64,000 nucleotides of DNA from Rhizobium leguminosarum (GCF_001679785.1 NZ_CP016290.1:434001-498000); one strand, 5' to 3'. Positions 45,626 through 55,752 are shown, counted from the stretch's first letter. Notes: generated by a model not told the origin, from the sequence alone. Made by a program: numbers and translations.

Positions 45626-46360
45626 ATGGCATCGATACTAGATAAACATCAGATCCTCGAGAAGAACGCGACGCTTCTTCTCGTCGGCTCGCTGCTCGTC
45701 GTGAGCATCGGCGGCATCGTCGAAATCGCACCGCTGTTCTACCTGCAGAACACGATTGAAAAGGTGGAAGGCATGCGGCCGTATACGCCGCTCGAGCTGG
45801 CCGGACGAAACATCTACATCCGCGAAGGCTGCTACCTCTGCCACAGCCAGATGATCAGGCCGTTCCGCGACGAGGTCGAACGTTACGGCCATTACTCGCT
45901 CGCGGCCGAGTCCATGTACGATCATCCTTTCCAGTGGGGATCCAAGCGAACCGGGCCGGATCTGGCCCGTGTCGGCGCACGCTACTCCAACGAATGGCAT
46001 GTCCAGCATCTCGCCGATCCTCGGGCAGTCGTGCCGGAGTCGATCATGCCGCGTTACGCCTTCCTCAAAGAACAGAGGGTGACGGTCAAGGACGTGGGAA
46101 TGGACCTGAAGGCCAACGAGGATGTGGGCGTGCCTTATAACGACGACATGCTGGCGAACGCGGAGGCCGACATGAAGGCCCAAGCCGATCCGAACGCAGA
46201 TACGACAGCGCTGCTTGCCCGCTATCCGAAGGCGAAGACCGGCGATTTCGACGGCGATCCTGCTGCGCTGACCGAAATGGATGCCCTGGTGTCCTACCTG
46301 CAGATGCTCGGAACGTTGGTCGATTTCTCGACCTACGACGATGCGACCGGCTACCGATGA
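45626..46360 (+). CDS. fixO: cbb3 oxidase mono-haem cytochrome c subunit FixO
   Basis: 244 residues: one N-terminal membrane anchor ([20 protein letters not shown]), then a periplasmic domain with the single haem site [12 protein letters not shown] (residues ~70-81) and the Met-ligand region [10 protein letters not shown]. It lies 8 bases after fixN. Confidence 0.97.
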   Translation: MASILDKHQILEKNATLLLVGSLLVVSIGGIVEIAPLFYLQNTIEKVEGMRPYTPLELAGRNIYIREGCYLCHSQMIRPFRDEVERYGHYSLAAESMYDHPFQWGSKRTGPDLARVGARYSNEWHVQHLADPRAVVPESIMPRYAFLKEQRVTVKDVGMDLKANEDVGVPYNDDMLANAEADMKAQADPNADTTALLARYPKAKTGDFDGDPAALTEMDALVSYLQMLGTLVDFSTYDDATGYR

Positions 46361-46368
46361 GGTGATCC

Positions 46369-46521
46369 ATGGAAACCTACACTGCAATGAGACACTTTGC
46401 CGACAGCTGGGGCCTCCTGGCAATGGCGGCATTTTTCGTCGGCGTCGTTGTGTTCACCCTTCGCCCAGGCAGCAAGCAGACGGCGAAAGAGGCCGCCGAT
46501 ATTCCCTTGAAGGAAGATTGA
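46369..46521 (+). CDS. fixQ: cbb3 oxidase small subunit FixQ
   Basis: 50 residues: METYTAMRHFADSWGLLAMA, then a single membrane helix (AAFFVGVVVFTLRPG) and a charged tail. Length and position between fixO and fixP are diagnostic. RBS is gaGGTGatcc. Confidence 0.92.
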   Translation: METYTAMRHFADSWGLLAMAAFFVGVVVFTLRPGSKQTAKEAADIPLKED

Positions 46522-46522
46522 G

Positions 46523-47386
46523 ATGTCGGAAAAACATATCGATGAATTTAGCGGCGTCGAAACGACCGGACATGAATGGGACGGCATCCGCGAACTCAAC
46601 AATCCGATGCCCCGCTGGTGGGTATGGACCTTCTACGCCACAATTGTCTGGGCGTTGGGCTATGCAATCGCATATCCCGCGATCCCGATGATTACCGACG
46701 CCACGAAGGGCATGCTGGGCTTTTCCAGCCGCGCCGAGCTGCAGCAGAACCTGGATCAGGCCAAGGCATCGCAGACGACGCTTCATGATCTGATCGCCGC
46801 CAAGACGGTGCGCGAGATCGATTCCGATTCTGCCCTTCGCGAATTCGCGGTCGCCGGCGGCGCATCTGCATTCAAGGTGAACTGCGCGCCGTGCCATGGC
46901 TCGGGAGCAAGCGGCGGCCCGGGATTTCCGAACCTCAACGACGACGATTGGCTGTGGGGCGGAGACCTGGATGCCATCCAGGCGACGATCGCGCATGGGA
47001 TTCGCTTCGACGGGGATACGGACACTCATGCGTCCGAAATGCCGCCCTTTGCCGATGTTCTGGATCCCCTCCAGACAAGGCAGGTCGCGGCTTACGTCTG
47101 GGGACTGACCAATACACCGTCGGACCCCGGTCTCGCAGAGGCCGGAAAACAGGTCTTCGTCGATAACTGTGCCGCATGTCACGGTGACGACGCCAAAGGA
47201 AAAGCCGAAATGGGCGCGCCGGATCTCGCCGATGCGATCTGGCTGAAGGCACGCGGCGAGGATGCGATCATCCGTCAGGTGGCCGCTCCCAAGCATGGCG
47301 TCATGCCTGCCTGGGCAGGGCGTCTCGGCGATACGACGGTTAAGGAACTTACCATTTTCGTGCATTCGCTTGGCGGCGGGACGTGA
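46523..47386 (+). CDS. fixP: cbb3 oxidase di-haem cytochrome c subunit FixP
   Basis: 287 residues: membrane anchor (WWVWTFYATIVWALGYAIAY, residues ~30-50) and two periplasmic haem sites, CAPCHGSGASGG (~118) and CAACHGDDAKGK (~219). Overlaps nothing and starts one base after fixQ. Its last ~205 bases exist as a decayed duplicate at 4376-4585. Confidence 0.97.
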   Translation: MSEKHIDEFSGVETTGHEWDGIRELNNPMPRWWVWTFYATIVWALGYAIAYPAIPMITDATKGMLGFSSRAELQQNLDQAKASQTTLHDLIAAKTVREIDSDSALREFAVAGGASAFKVNCAPCHGSGASGGPGFPNLNDDDWLWGGDLDAIQATIAHGIRFDGDTDTHASEMPPFADVLDPLQTRQVAAYVWGLTNTPSDPGLAEAGKQVFVDNCAACHGDDAKGKAEMGAPDLADAIWLKARGEDAIIRQVAAPKHGVMPAWAGRLGDTTVKELTIFVHSLGGGT

Positions 47387-47687
47387 GGAGAAAGCCATGA
47401 CAGCTCACGGCCACAACCAGATCCTCGATCTCTATGGCACGCCGCGCGCCACGATACGATTACGCGGCTCGACGCGCCAAGGCCACGCCGCCACCTTCCA
47501 ATCAGGACGACCTAGCAAAGAGCGGCAGTTCGATCATCAGTTGGACCTGCCTCAAAGACCACGAGCAGACAAGCCGGTAGCTGTAGCGTTGTCGAGGGCG
47601 TTCCAGCGAGGTTGTTTGTTCCCCCGCGGCCCCCGAGGCCACGCCCTCTCTCCATGGCGTTTTCCTTCCCCGGGAAGGCCTCCGCTC
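47387..47687. other. fixP-fixG spacer with an eroded terminator
   Basis: Contains an ATG frame (47397 on) whose first ~20 codons match the relic at 4595. The hairpin of the relic terminator is reduced here to acgcc...ggcgt (47641-47660) followed by tttcc, so transcription may continue from fixP into fixG. Confidence 0.55.
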
Positions 47688-47701
47688 TTAATCTGCATCA
47701 A
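47688..47701. promoter_or_regulatory. FNR/FixK box of fixGHIS (one mismatch)
   Basis: TTAAT-ctgc-ATCAA; the relic copy at 4912 is perfect. It overlaps the A of the most upstream possible fixG start codon (47701), so that ATG cannot belong to the message made from this promoter. Confidence 0.75.
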
Positions 47702-49320
47702 TGACAGATGCGCAGCAGATGGGACAACGGCAGATGAAATCCGATAGGTCCCATGAATCTCTACACCGCACCAGATCCCGATACATCAAAAGGCTCAGTG
47801 GCAAGCCACTCAACGCCCGTCGCAACCGGCAGCCTCTCTACGCTCCTCGGAAGAAGGTTTTCCCCAAGCATGCAGAGGGACGTTTCCGTCGGTTCAAGTG
47901 GATCGTCCTGCTGATTACGCTTTGCATCTACTTTCTCGCGCCATGGATTCGCTGGGACCGGGGTCCTTACGCGCCTGACCAGGCAATCCTCATCGACCTT
48001 TCCTCACGGCGCTTCTTCTTTTTCTTCATCGAAATCTGGCCTCAGGAATTTTACTATGTAGCGGGTCTCCTCGTCATGGCGGGCTTCGGCCTGTTTCTCG
48101 TCACTTCAGCGGTTGGCCGCGCATGGTGCGGCTATGCTTGTCCGCAAACCGTCTGGGTTGATCTCTTTCTCGCCGTCGAACGTGGGATTGAAGGCGACCG
48201 AAACGCGCGCATGAAGCTTGACGCTAGTCCCATGAGCTTTGCCAAGCTGAGGAGGCGTGTCGTCAAACATTCGACCTGGCTGCTGATCGGCGTCCTCACG
48301 GGGGTAGCGTGGATCTTTTATTTTGCCGACGCGCCGAGCCTGCTTGTTTCGCTGTTCACCGGCCGCGCTCCTGCAGTCGCCTACACCACCGTCGCCATCC
48401 TTACTGCAACCACCTATGTGCTCGGCGGTCTGATGCGAGAGCAGGTGTGCACCTACATGTGCCCGTGGCCACGCATACAGGGCGCGATGCTCGATGAAAA
48501 TTCTCTCGTCGTCACCTACAATGCCTGGCGGGGCGAGCAGCGGTCGCGGTACCCCAAGAGGGCTCGAGCCAGGGGCATGCCGGTCGGGGATTGCGTCGAA
48601 TGCAATGCCTGCGTGGCAGTGTGTCCGATGGGAATCGACATTCGCAACGGGCAGCAGATGGGGTGCATCACATGCGCGCTCTGCATCGATGCCTGCGACG
48701 GCCGCATGGAGAAGCGCGGGAAGCCTCGCGGCCTGATCGCCTACGCCACGCTCAGCGAATACTCGAGCAACATGTCGCTCGCCACGGACGAAGGACGAAC
48801 GGCCGTCCAGCCATCCAGGGTTCGAAATCAGGATGGGACCTTCGTTCCGGCGATCCGGCACTTCAACTGGCGTATCATCTTTCGTCCGAGAACCGTCTTT
48901 TACGCAGTCGCCTGGGCGTCGGTCGGCGTGGCCATGCTCGTCCATCTTACCTTTCGGGAGCGCCTTGAACTCAACGTCGTTCACGACCGAAACCCCCAAT
49001 ATGTTCTGGAAAGCGACGGCTCTCTGCGGAATGGCTACACGCTTCGTATCCTGAACATGGTGCCGACGCCGAGGGATGTGAACATAAGCCTGGTCGGGCT
49101 GGAGGGGGCGACGATGCGCATCCCCGAGTTCGGCAAGGAAGGCGCTCGCAGCTTTACAGTCCATGCCGAACCCGACGCGGCCACGACGCTCAAGGTCTTC
49201 GTTACACGCAAGCCTACCGGAGCCGCGATCAATGAATTTCTGTTCGTTGTCGAAGATACCGATCATGCCGATCGGGCAACTTACCGCGCGGCGTTCAATG
49301 CACCGGGAGACATCAAATGA
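47701..49320 (+). CDS. fixG: Ferredoxin-like membrane protein FixG (cbb3 copper-handling); start disrupted
   Basis: The frame from 47701 encodes 539 residues and includes the whole FixG body: membrane segments from WIVLLITLCIYFLAPWI, the WCGYACPQTVWVDLF and TYMCPWPRIQGAM motifs, and two 4Fe-4S motifs CVECNACVAVCPMGI and CITCALCIDACDG, then a C-terminal periplasmic domain. FixG (CcoG family) acts in copper delivery to the oxidase. The natural start is at 47753 (MNLYTAPDPD), but relative to the relic at 4974 one A is missing near 47783, so that start runs out of frame and stops after 53 codons. Starts at 47701, 47719 and 47734 are in frame but lie within or at the promoter. Either translation is impaired or the base is a sequence error. 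Confidence 0.85.
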   Translation: MTDAQQMGQRQMKSDRSHESLHRTRSRYIKRLSGKPLNARRNRQPLYAPRKKVFPKHAEGRFRRFKWIVLLITLCIYFLAPWIRWDRGPYAPDQAILIDLSSRRFFFFFIEIWPQEFYYVAGLLVMAGFGLFLVTSAVGRAWCGYACPQTVWVDLFLAVERGIEGDRNARMKLDASPMSFAKLRRRVVKHSTWLLIGVLTGVAWIFYFADAPSLLVSLFTGRAPAVAYTTVAILTATTYVLGGLMREQVCTYMCPWPRIQGAMLDENSLVVTYNAWRGEQRSRYPKRARARGMPVGDCVECNACVAVCPMGIDIRNGQQMGCITCALCIDACDGRMEKRGKPRGLIAYATLSEYSSNMSLATDEGRTAVQPSRVRNQDGTFVPAIRHFNWRIIFRPRTVFYAVAWASVGVAMLVHLTFRERLELNVVHDRNPQYVLESDGSLRNGYTLRILNMVPTPRDVNISLVGLEGATMRIPEFGKEGARSFTVHAEPDAATTLKVFVTRKPTGAAINEFLFVVEDTDHADRATYRAAFNAPGDIK

Positions 49321-49802
49321 AGACCTCCGCTCAAGGTTTTACAGGCCTGCACATGCTGCTTGCGACCTCGGCATTCTTTGGCGTGGTAATCGCGGTGAAC
49401 GTCACCATGGCCTTCTATGCCTCTTCCAGCTGGAGCGGTCTGGTCGTGGAAAACACCTATGTCGCCAGTCAGGAGTTCAACCGCAAAGCGGCGGCGATGA
49501 AGGCAATGGCCGCTTCCGGCATCGAGGGCAACCTCTCCATAAAGGGCCACGAGATCCGCTACGACATTCGCGACAAGAGCGGATCGCCTGCGATCGTCGA
49601 CGACGTCGTTCTGAATTTCAAACGGCCCGTCGGAGACCACGAGGACTTCCTCCTTACGCTCAAGAAGGCAGCCGCGGGGCGGTTCGAAGCGGAACATGAT
49701 CTAGCCGAAGGTGACTGGATCGTCGAGGCCATCTCGCGAAACAACGGCGTGGTCGTCATGCATGAGGCAAAACGCATCGATACTGCGGAGTTAGACCAAT
49801 GA
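49317..49802 (+). CDS. fixH: cbb3 oxidase assembly protein FixH
   Basis: 161 residues, ATGA overlap with fixG. One N-terminal membrane helix (HMLLATSAFFGVVIAVNVTM) and a periplasmic beta domain. Works with FixI in copper insertion into the oxidase. Confidence 0.93.
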   Translation: MKTSAQGFTGLHMLLATSAFFGVVIAVNVTMAFYASSSWSGLVVENTYVASQEFNRKAAAMKAMAASGIEGNLSIKGHEIRYDIRDKSGSPAIVDDVVLNFKRPVGDHEDFLLTLKKAAAGRFEAEHDLAEGDWIVEAISRNNGVVVMHEAKRIDTAELDQ

Positions 49803-52084
49803 CCTGCTGTACCATGGACGCCGAAAGCGTGCTTGCCCTCAGCACGACATCATTCAGTGCCGAAGAGGTCCGCCTTGCCAGCCAGCCGCTCGGCGAAGGA
49901 TTGCGCCAGTTGGACCTGAGCGTTTCCGACGTCCACTGCGGCGGCTGCATTTCGACCATCGAAAGGACGTTGTTGACGCTTCCCTTCGTCAAGACAGCGC
50001 GAGTCAATCTCACGGCGCGAAGGGTGAGCTGCGTCTACAAGGAGGAGATCGAGACGGGCGCAACCGATCCGTCCAGGATCCTCGCAGCGATCAACGCGGC
50101 CGGATATCGCGCGCATCTCTTCACCCCCTCAGCTCCCGAGAACGACAAGACCAGAAATCAGCTTCTCCTCGCGATCGGCGTTTCCGGTTTTGCGGCTGCC
50201 AACATCATGTTGCTCTCAGTATCGGTCTGGTCGGGCGCAGATGCCGCGACGCGCGATATGTTTCATTGGATCTCGGCGATGATAGCAGCGCCCGCGCTGG
50301 TTTATGCGGGGCGCTTCTTCTTCAAATCGGCCTGGAATGCGCTGCGGCACGGGCGCACCAACATGGACGTTCCGATCTCACTCGCCGTGTCGCTCTCCTA
50401 TGCCGTTTCCTTGTGGGAGACCGTCCATCACGGCGAGCATGCGTGGTTCGACGCTTCGGTCTCGCTGCTCTTCTTCCTGCTGATCGGCAGAACCCTCGAT
50501 CATATCATGCGGGAAAAGGCTCGGGCAGCGATCAACGGACTGGCACGGCTCGCCCCGCGCGGAGCATTGCTGATCAATCCGGACGGGTCGCGACGCTACA
50601 TTGCGGTAGAAGAGATCGCGGCGGGGGATGAAATCTCGATAGCCGCGGGCGAAAGGGTTCCCGTCGATGGCATAGTCGTCAGCGGAAAAAGCGACGTGGA
50701 TCTCTCCATCGTCACCGGCGAGAGCAGCCCCGTCGCCGTTGCCAGCAACAGCGAAGTGAGTTCCGGGGCAATGAACCTGACCGGCTCGCTGGTGTTGCGG
50801 GCAACGAGAATTGCCAAGAATTCGCTTCTCTCCGAGATCATCGGCCTGATGGACGCCGCTGAGGGCGGAAGGGCTCGCTATCGCAGGATCGCCGATCGCG
50901 CTGCGGCACTCTATTCCCCGATCGTGCATCTGCTGGCGCTGGTCTCTTTCCTTGCCTGGGGCATCCTGGGAGGAGACTGGAAACAGGCCATGCTGGTCGC
51001 CGTAGCGGTGCTGATCATCACCTGCCCGTGTGCATTGGGTCTTGCCGTGCCCGTGGTCCAGGTTGTCGCCGCAGGGGAGCTTTTCCGGAAGGGCATCATG
51101 GTGAAGGACGGTTCAGCACTCGAAAGACTGGCCGAGGCCGACACCGTGGCCTTTGACAAAACGGGCACCTTGACGATGGGCAGTCCGCGCCTTGTCGGAG
51201 TGGACACCATGGAAGAGAGCGCCACCGCAATCGCCCGTGGATTGGCCACGCATTCACGGCATCCTCTTTGTCGGGCTCTGGTGCGGGACACCGAAACCGC
51301 CCCCATGTCCTTCGACAGCGTCACGGAAATCCCCGGCGGGGGACTGGAGGCCAGGAACGGAGCGGATGTCTATCGATTGGGCAACACGGCGTTTGCCTGC
51401 GGAACCAGCATCGTGCCCCGTATCGTCGACAATCCGTTCTCGGAAGTGGTCCTGTCGAAGAATGGCGTCGATCTTGCCCGCTTCTTCTTCGATGACACGC
51501 TTCGTCCGGGTGCGTGCGATGCCATCGACCGGCTCGATGCAGCAGGCCTTGAAACGCTGATCGTGTCCGGCGACAGGCAGACCGTCGTCGACAATACTGC
51601 GCATGCCCTGGGTATCGACAGGGCTTTTGGCTCTCTGACGCCGAAACAGAAGGTCGAGGAATGCCAGAGGCTGAATGGCCAAGGTCGTCGCGTGCTGATG
51701 GTTGGCGACGGTATCAACGACGCCCCGGCGCTTGCTGCGGCGCATGTCTCGATGGCGCCGGCCACGGCCTCCGATATCGGCAGACAGGCGGCCGACCTGG
51801 TTTTCTTCAACGATCGCCTTGACGCTGTTCCAGAAGCGATCGCCGTTGCGCGACGATCCGCCAGCCTGATCCGCCAGAACTTCGCTCTCGCCATTGGTTA
51901 CAACGTTCTGGCGGTGCCGATCGCCATCGCCGGATTGGCGACGCCGCTAATAGCGGCGGTGGCAATGTCGACATCTTCGATCATCGTCGTGACCAACGCC
52001 CTGCGCCTGAACGCCTTTGGCAAGCGTCCGGATATACGCATTCGAGGGCGGATCGGCAGGAGTGCGGAGGTCAAAGCCGCATGA
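49799..52084 (+). CDS. fixI: Copper-translocating P-type ATPase FixI
   Basis: 761 residues, ATGA overlap with fixH. N-terminal heavy-metal domain with VHCGGCISTIERTL, membrane CPC motif IITCPCALGLAVPV, phosphorylation site DKTGTLTMG and hinge MVGDGINDAPALAAA. Delivers copper for the cbb3 oxidase. Confidence 0.96.
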   Translation: MTCCTMDAESVLALSTTSFSAEEVRLASQPLGEGLRQLDLSVSDVHCGGCISTIERTLLTLPFVKTARVNLTARRVSCVYKEEIETGATDPSRILAAINAAGYRAHLFTPSAPENDKTRNQLLLAIGVSGFAAANIMLLSVSVWSGADAATRDMFHWISAMIAAPALVYAGRFFFKSAWNALRHGRTNMDVPISLAVSLSYAVSLWETVHHGEHAWFDASVSLLFFLLIGRTLDHIMREKARAAINGLARLAPRGALLINPDGSRRYIAVEEIAAGDEISIAAGERVPVDGIVVSGKSDVDLSIVTGESSPVAVASNSEVSSGAMNLTGSLVLRATRIAKNSLLSEIIGLMDAAEGGRARYRRIADRAAALYSPIVHLLALVSFLAWGILGGDWKQAMLVAVAVLIITCPCALGLAVPVVQVVAAGELFRKGIMVKDGSALERLAEADTVAFDKTGTLTMGSPRLVGVDTMEESATAIARGLATHSRHPLCRALVRDTETAPMSFDSVTEIPGGGLEARNGADVYRLGNTAFACGTSIVPRIVDNPFSEVVLSKNGVDLARFFFDDTLRPGACDAIDRLDAAGLETLIVSGDRQTVVDNTAHALGIDRAFGSLTPKQKVEECQRLNGQGRRVLMVGDGINDAPALAAAHVSMAPATASDIGRQAADLVFFNDRLDAVPEAIAVARRSASLIRQNFALAIGYNVLAVPIAIAGLATPLIAAVAMSTSSIIVVTNALRLNAFGKRPDIRIRGRIGRSAEVKAA

Positions 52085-52239
52085 ACATGTTGATCTATCT
52101 CATACCGATCGCGCTGCTGATGGGAGGAATAGGACTCCTGGCATTCCTTTGGTCGCTGAAGAGCGGCCAGTATGACGACCTTCAAGGCGCCGCCTGGCGA
52201 ATCCTCGCCGAGGACGAAACCGATCAACGAGAACCCTGA
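52081..52239 (+). CDS. fixS: cbb3 oxidase maturation protein FixS
   Basis: 52 residues, ATGA overlap with fixI: MNMLIYLIPIALLMGGIGLL forms the single membrane helix, followed by AFLWSLKSGQYDDLQGAAWR, the family signature. Last gene of fixGHIS. Confidence 0.93.
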   Translation: MNMLIYLIPIALLMGGIGLLAFLWSLKSGQYDDLQGAAWRILAEDETDQREP

Positions 52240-52543
52240 CCGCACACTCGGTCCAAACAGGAAAGGCAGATGGGGAATTGCGAAGATCGAACTGTCGTCG
52301 TTTCGTCGGGTCCGCAACACATGCCCCTATCCAAACTGTGTTCACCCAACAACCGAATTTGAGCATCTTTTCGGAAGCCAATCGAGTGGTTTGGCACGAA
52401 ATCTCGAAAGCAGATTACCGGCCGAGGCGCCCAAACTGTCCAATGGTTCATGATGTTAAGCACGTGTCAATTTTCACGCGAAGGGATCGATTTCCGAGCC
52501 CTGAAGCCATGATCGGCAGCTCCTGCGAGTTAAGGGTTTTATC
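52240..52543. other. Spacer before rpoN2
   Basis: No gene seen. TGGCACG at 52392-52398 looks like a -24 half, but the -12 half is poor (CTCG) and there is no TGT-N10-ACA nearby, so NifA control of rpoN2 is not supported by canonical sites here. Confidence 0.4.
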
Positions 52544-54100
52544 ATGAAATGCTCTGCCAATTTTTTCCTGCATCAGACCCAGTCTTTGGGGATGTCACCG
52601 CAACGGATGCAATCCATCCAGTTGCTGCAAATGAATCATTTTGAACTCAGCCAGTTTATCGCTCAAGAAGTGGAACAGAATCCGCTGCTCGAATTTCAGG
52701 ACGACGACGAGGCGGGTGGCGAATGCTGCGAAACCCAAGATGGAGAGTATGCTCATCAGCCGGAGGATGCCGGCGGGGACGATGGTTATGACAATCGTGA
52801 CGAGGCGCTCTCCACCGACTGGTATGACAATGGCGGCAGCGCCAGCACCAGCCGACTGAATGACGAGCTCGACGCCAACTACACCAATGTCTTTCCTGAC
52901 GACGCGGCCCCGCAGCGCCTCGACGCGCCGGAGCTCGTCAGCCAATGGAAGTCGATGCCGGGCAGCGGCGATGGCGCCGACTACGATATCGACGATTTCG
53001 GCGCCGGCCAGGTGTCGCTGCGCGATCATATCGCCCAGCAGATCCCTTTCGTCCTGCCTGACATGGCCGACCGGCTGATCGCGCAGAATTTCGTCGACCA
53101 GCTCGACGAGCGAGGTCGTCTGCAGGCCGATATTGTCGGGGCAAGCGAGAGGCTGGGCACGAGCCTCGCACAGGCCGAGCGCGTGCTTGCCACCCTGCAG
53201 AGCCTCGATCCGCCGGGTGTTTTCGCCCGCAGCCTCGCCGAATGCTTTGCCATCCAGCTCAGGCAGAAGGACCGCTACGATCCGGCCATGCAGGCCCTGG
53301 TCGAAAATCTCGAACTGCTTGCCCGGCGCGATTTTGCCACGCTGAAGCGGCTTTGCGGCGTCGACGAGGAAGATCTTCTCGACATGCTCGGCGAGATCCG
53401 CCAGCTCAATCCGAAGCCCGGCAGCGGTTTCGAGGCACCTGTTTCCGAAGCGATCATACCCGATGTGGCCGTCAGAGCCTCCTCGGATGGCGGCTGGCTG
53501 GTCGAGCTCAATCCGGATGCGATGCCGCGCCCGCTGATCAACAAGTCCTATTCTTCCCTGGTGAAAAAGAACGACGAAGCTCGCGCCTTCCTTTCCGGTT
53601 ACCAGGAGAAGGTCAGTTGGCTGATGCGCAGCCTCGACGAGCGGGCAAAAACCATCATGAAGGTGGCAAGCGAAATCGTCCGCCAGCAGGACGCCTTCCT
53701 GCTGCACGGCGTCGATCATCTGCGGCCGCTGAACCTGAAAACGGTCGCCGAGGCGATCAAGATGCATGAATCCACCGTCAGCCGCGTCACGTCGAACAAA
53801 TATATGCTGACGCCGCGCGGCCTCTTCGAACTCAAATATTTCTTCACCGTCTCGATCAGCGCCGTCGCCGGCGGCGACAGCCATTCGGCCGAGGCCGTGC
53901 GTCACAAGATCCGCGCGCTGATCCTGCAGGAGAGCCCGGAGGCGGTGCTTTCCGATGACGATATCGTCGACATGCTGAAGAAGGGCGGCGTCGATCTCGC
54001 CCGCCGCACGGTTGCGAAATACCGGGAGGAGATGAACATCGCCTCTTCAGTCCAGCGCCGCCGCGAGAAGCGGGCACTCGCCAAGGTCGCGGGCTTCTGA
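52544..54100 (+). CDS. rpoN2: RNA polymerase sigma-54 factor RpoN (second copy)
   Basis: 518 residues. The N-terminal activator-interacting region (HQTQSLGMSPQRMQSIQLLQ, then FIAQEVEQNPLLEF) is followed by an acidic linker, core-binding domain, helix-turn-helix (VAEAIKMHESTVSRVTSNKY) and the RpoN box region (VDLARRTVAKYREEMNI). It recognises the -24/-12 promoters seen in this window together with NifA. High GC and codon bias match chromosomal genes more than its right-hand neighbours. Symbiotic-plasmid rpoN copies are known in bean rhizobia; here it follows fixS directly. Confidence 0.95.
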   Translation: MKCSANFFLHQTQSLGMSPQRMQSIQLLQMNHFELSQFIAQEVEQNPLLEFQDDDEAGGECCETQDGEYAHQPEDAGGDDGYDNRDEALSTDWYDNGGSASTSRLNDELDANYTNVFPDDAAPQRLDAPELVSQWKSMPGSGDGADYDIDDFGAGQVSLRDHIAQQIPFVLPDMADRLIAQNFVDQLDERGRLQADIVGASERLGTSLAQAERVLATLQSLDPPGVFARSLAECFAIQLRQKDRYDPAMQALVENLELLARRDFATLKRLCGVDEEDLLDMLGEIRQLNPKPGSGFEAPVSEAIIPDVAVRASSDGGWLVELNPDAMPRPLINKSYSSLVKKNDEARAFLSGYQEKVSWLMRSLDERAKTIMKVASEIVRQQDAFLLHGVDHLRPLNLKTVAEAIKMHESTVSRVTSNKYMLTPRGLFELKYFFTVSISAVAGGDSHSAEAVRHKIRALILQESPEAVLSDDDIVDMLKKGGVDLARRTVAKYREEMNIASSVQRRREKRALAKVAGF

Positions 54101-55089
54101 GGCTGTGTTCAACCCGTTCGAATTATCCTGCTCTAAGCGGCGGCGCGATCTATGTGAAAGCTAGCCCTTGGTGAGTTTGGAGCACGCCCGAGCCTCGATC
54201 CTCAACTGGTTGCACTGACCCGTGACGAATCCATCTGATTGCGGAACAGACCACAAAACCGCTGCCCTGGGGTTTTGGCAGCGGAACGCCAAGCATCACC
54301 GCCCGGATCAAGAGGCCGTCGAAGCGGCCGGGGTGAACCGTGCGAGCATCGGAGTTCAGCGCCTCGATCTCGTTGTTCAAAAAGCAATCAATCGGATCCA
54401 AAAGCGACGAGCAGACGGCAACTGCGGTCAATCAGTTGCGCCGCCATGGTAAAGCCGCATCAATTTTGACTTGATCTACGGTCCTTCAAATTCAGACGGT
54501 CAGTCCTGCCTAAGACCGGTGAGCTGCCGCCATGCGCCCAGTCGGGTTTCCGCGTTCGGCTGCGCACGTGTTACGATGGAACCAACGTTTGATCGAGGAG
54601 AAGGCATTGCCGGATATGCCTACCCGAGCCGGTCAGGCCGCGGTCGTGGGCGATACCCTGGAGGGCTATGACCCGATTGGGCTCGATCATTTTCTCTTCG
54701 CCGGACGATGAGCTTGCGCTGGCGCAGAAAGCCCGCCAGTTGCGACGTAACTCATTCGGGTATTCGGCCGACACTTGCACAACCGAGATCGGGTTCGGCG
54801 GGTCAACTATTGGTCTTCTATGCGAGGGCTACGCACAAAACGAACTTACGCAATATTTGTATAGCCGGAACATCGGATCAGGCCGAATTGCTCTCACCAG
54901 CGAAGATCGGCTCGCAATCATCGAGCGGCGCAACGGAACTATAACCCAGCTGTTGCTTATTTTCGGTTGGACCCAGTGGGCCAAGATTCAAAATATATAG
55001 ACCGGATGGACTGTAGTCGCTATCTGAAAGGCTTGCGATGCTGAAGACGTCGCCGAACCTTCGAATCAGACACCCGAGGCTTCTTTACG
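54101..55089. other. Degraded region between rpoN2 and the SyrB-like genes
   Basis: No intact gene. A plus-strand fragment around 54590-54705 reads ALPDMPTRAGQAAVVGDTLE, then IGLDHFLFAGR, which resembles the tail of a luciferase-like flavin monooxygenase, but it breaks off at once. The other frames have no recognisable motif. Confidence 0.35.
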
Positions 55090-55752
55090 ATGAAAAAAGT
55101 CCAACGCAGCTTTGCCATAGAATATAAATCCGGTCGCCGAAAACTCAATTTCAAACCGAACTCAATCTGGGGAGACACCGATCTCAAGTCCGTTGCGCAA
55201 GATATGCAGGACGAGGCAATGCCATATATGTCATTAACTCCTCAGGCAAAAAGCAGCGAGATGCTTGTATCCGCAGAAGAACAGGCCGGGGCGTTATTGA
55301 CACTGCCGATCGAGCAGGAGACAAATGCATCGGCTTTACAGGAGACCACAATGGCCGACGAAAACGATGCGATGACCAATGCTGACATGCCGGCCGCCAC
55401 GGCGTCCGATGTATCGAAGAAAGTGCGCAAACCTCGCGCCGGGAAAGCGGTGCCTGAAACGGCCCCAGACCCGGTTTCTGTGCAACCAGCAGCGGCTTCG
55501 CTTGCCACCACCGGAAAGCAGAAGAGAGGACGCAAAGCAAAGTCTGACGAAGGTGCGACAAACGCCAGACGTGCGCCTATCAAGCGTGCTCCGAGGGCGG
55601 TTCAGGCAGCGACGGCACCGTCGGTGACTGCAGTTGACGAGTTTGCGGATCTTCTGCAGCTGGAAGAGGAAAATCAAAGACTGCGCAAGCTGTTGGCCGA
55701 GAAGCTACGTGCCGAAAATGCCGATCTGCGAAAGCGGCTCAACCTCGGTTGA
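55090..55752 (+). CDS. SyrB-like regulatory protein (copy 1)
   Basis: 220 residues, low complexity, basic and Ala/Pro/Lys-rich in the middle (KKVRKPRAGKAVPETAPDP, KQKRGRKAKSDEG) with a C-terminal coiled coil: DLLQLEEENQRLRKLLAEKL and RAENADLRKRL. This layout is that of SyrB-family proteins, described in Sinorhizobium as affecting syrM/nod regulation. No DNA-binding domain is obvious. A second member follows at 55884. Confidence 0.75.
   Translation: MKKVQRSFAIEYKSGRRKLNFKPNSIWGDTDLKSVAQDMQDEAMPYMSLTPQAKSSEMLVSAEEQAGALLTLPIEQETNASALQETTMADENDAMTNADMPAATASDVSKKVRKPRAGKAVPETAPDPVSVQPAAASLATTGKQKRGRKAKSDEGATNARRAPIKRAPRAVQAATAPSVTAVDEFADLLQLEEENQRLRKLLAEKLRAENADLRKRLNLG

Noticed and set aside
47262..47747. 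161-codon frame crossing the end of fixP into the spacer
   Set aside because: Most of it is out-of-frame fixP; the rest is not maintained in the relic copy at 4595-4745.
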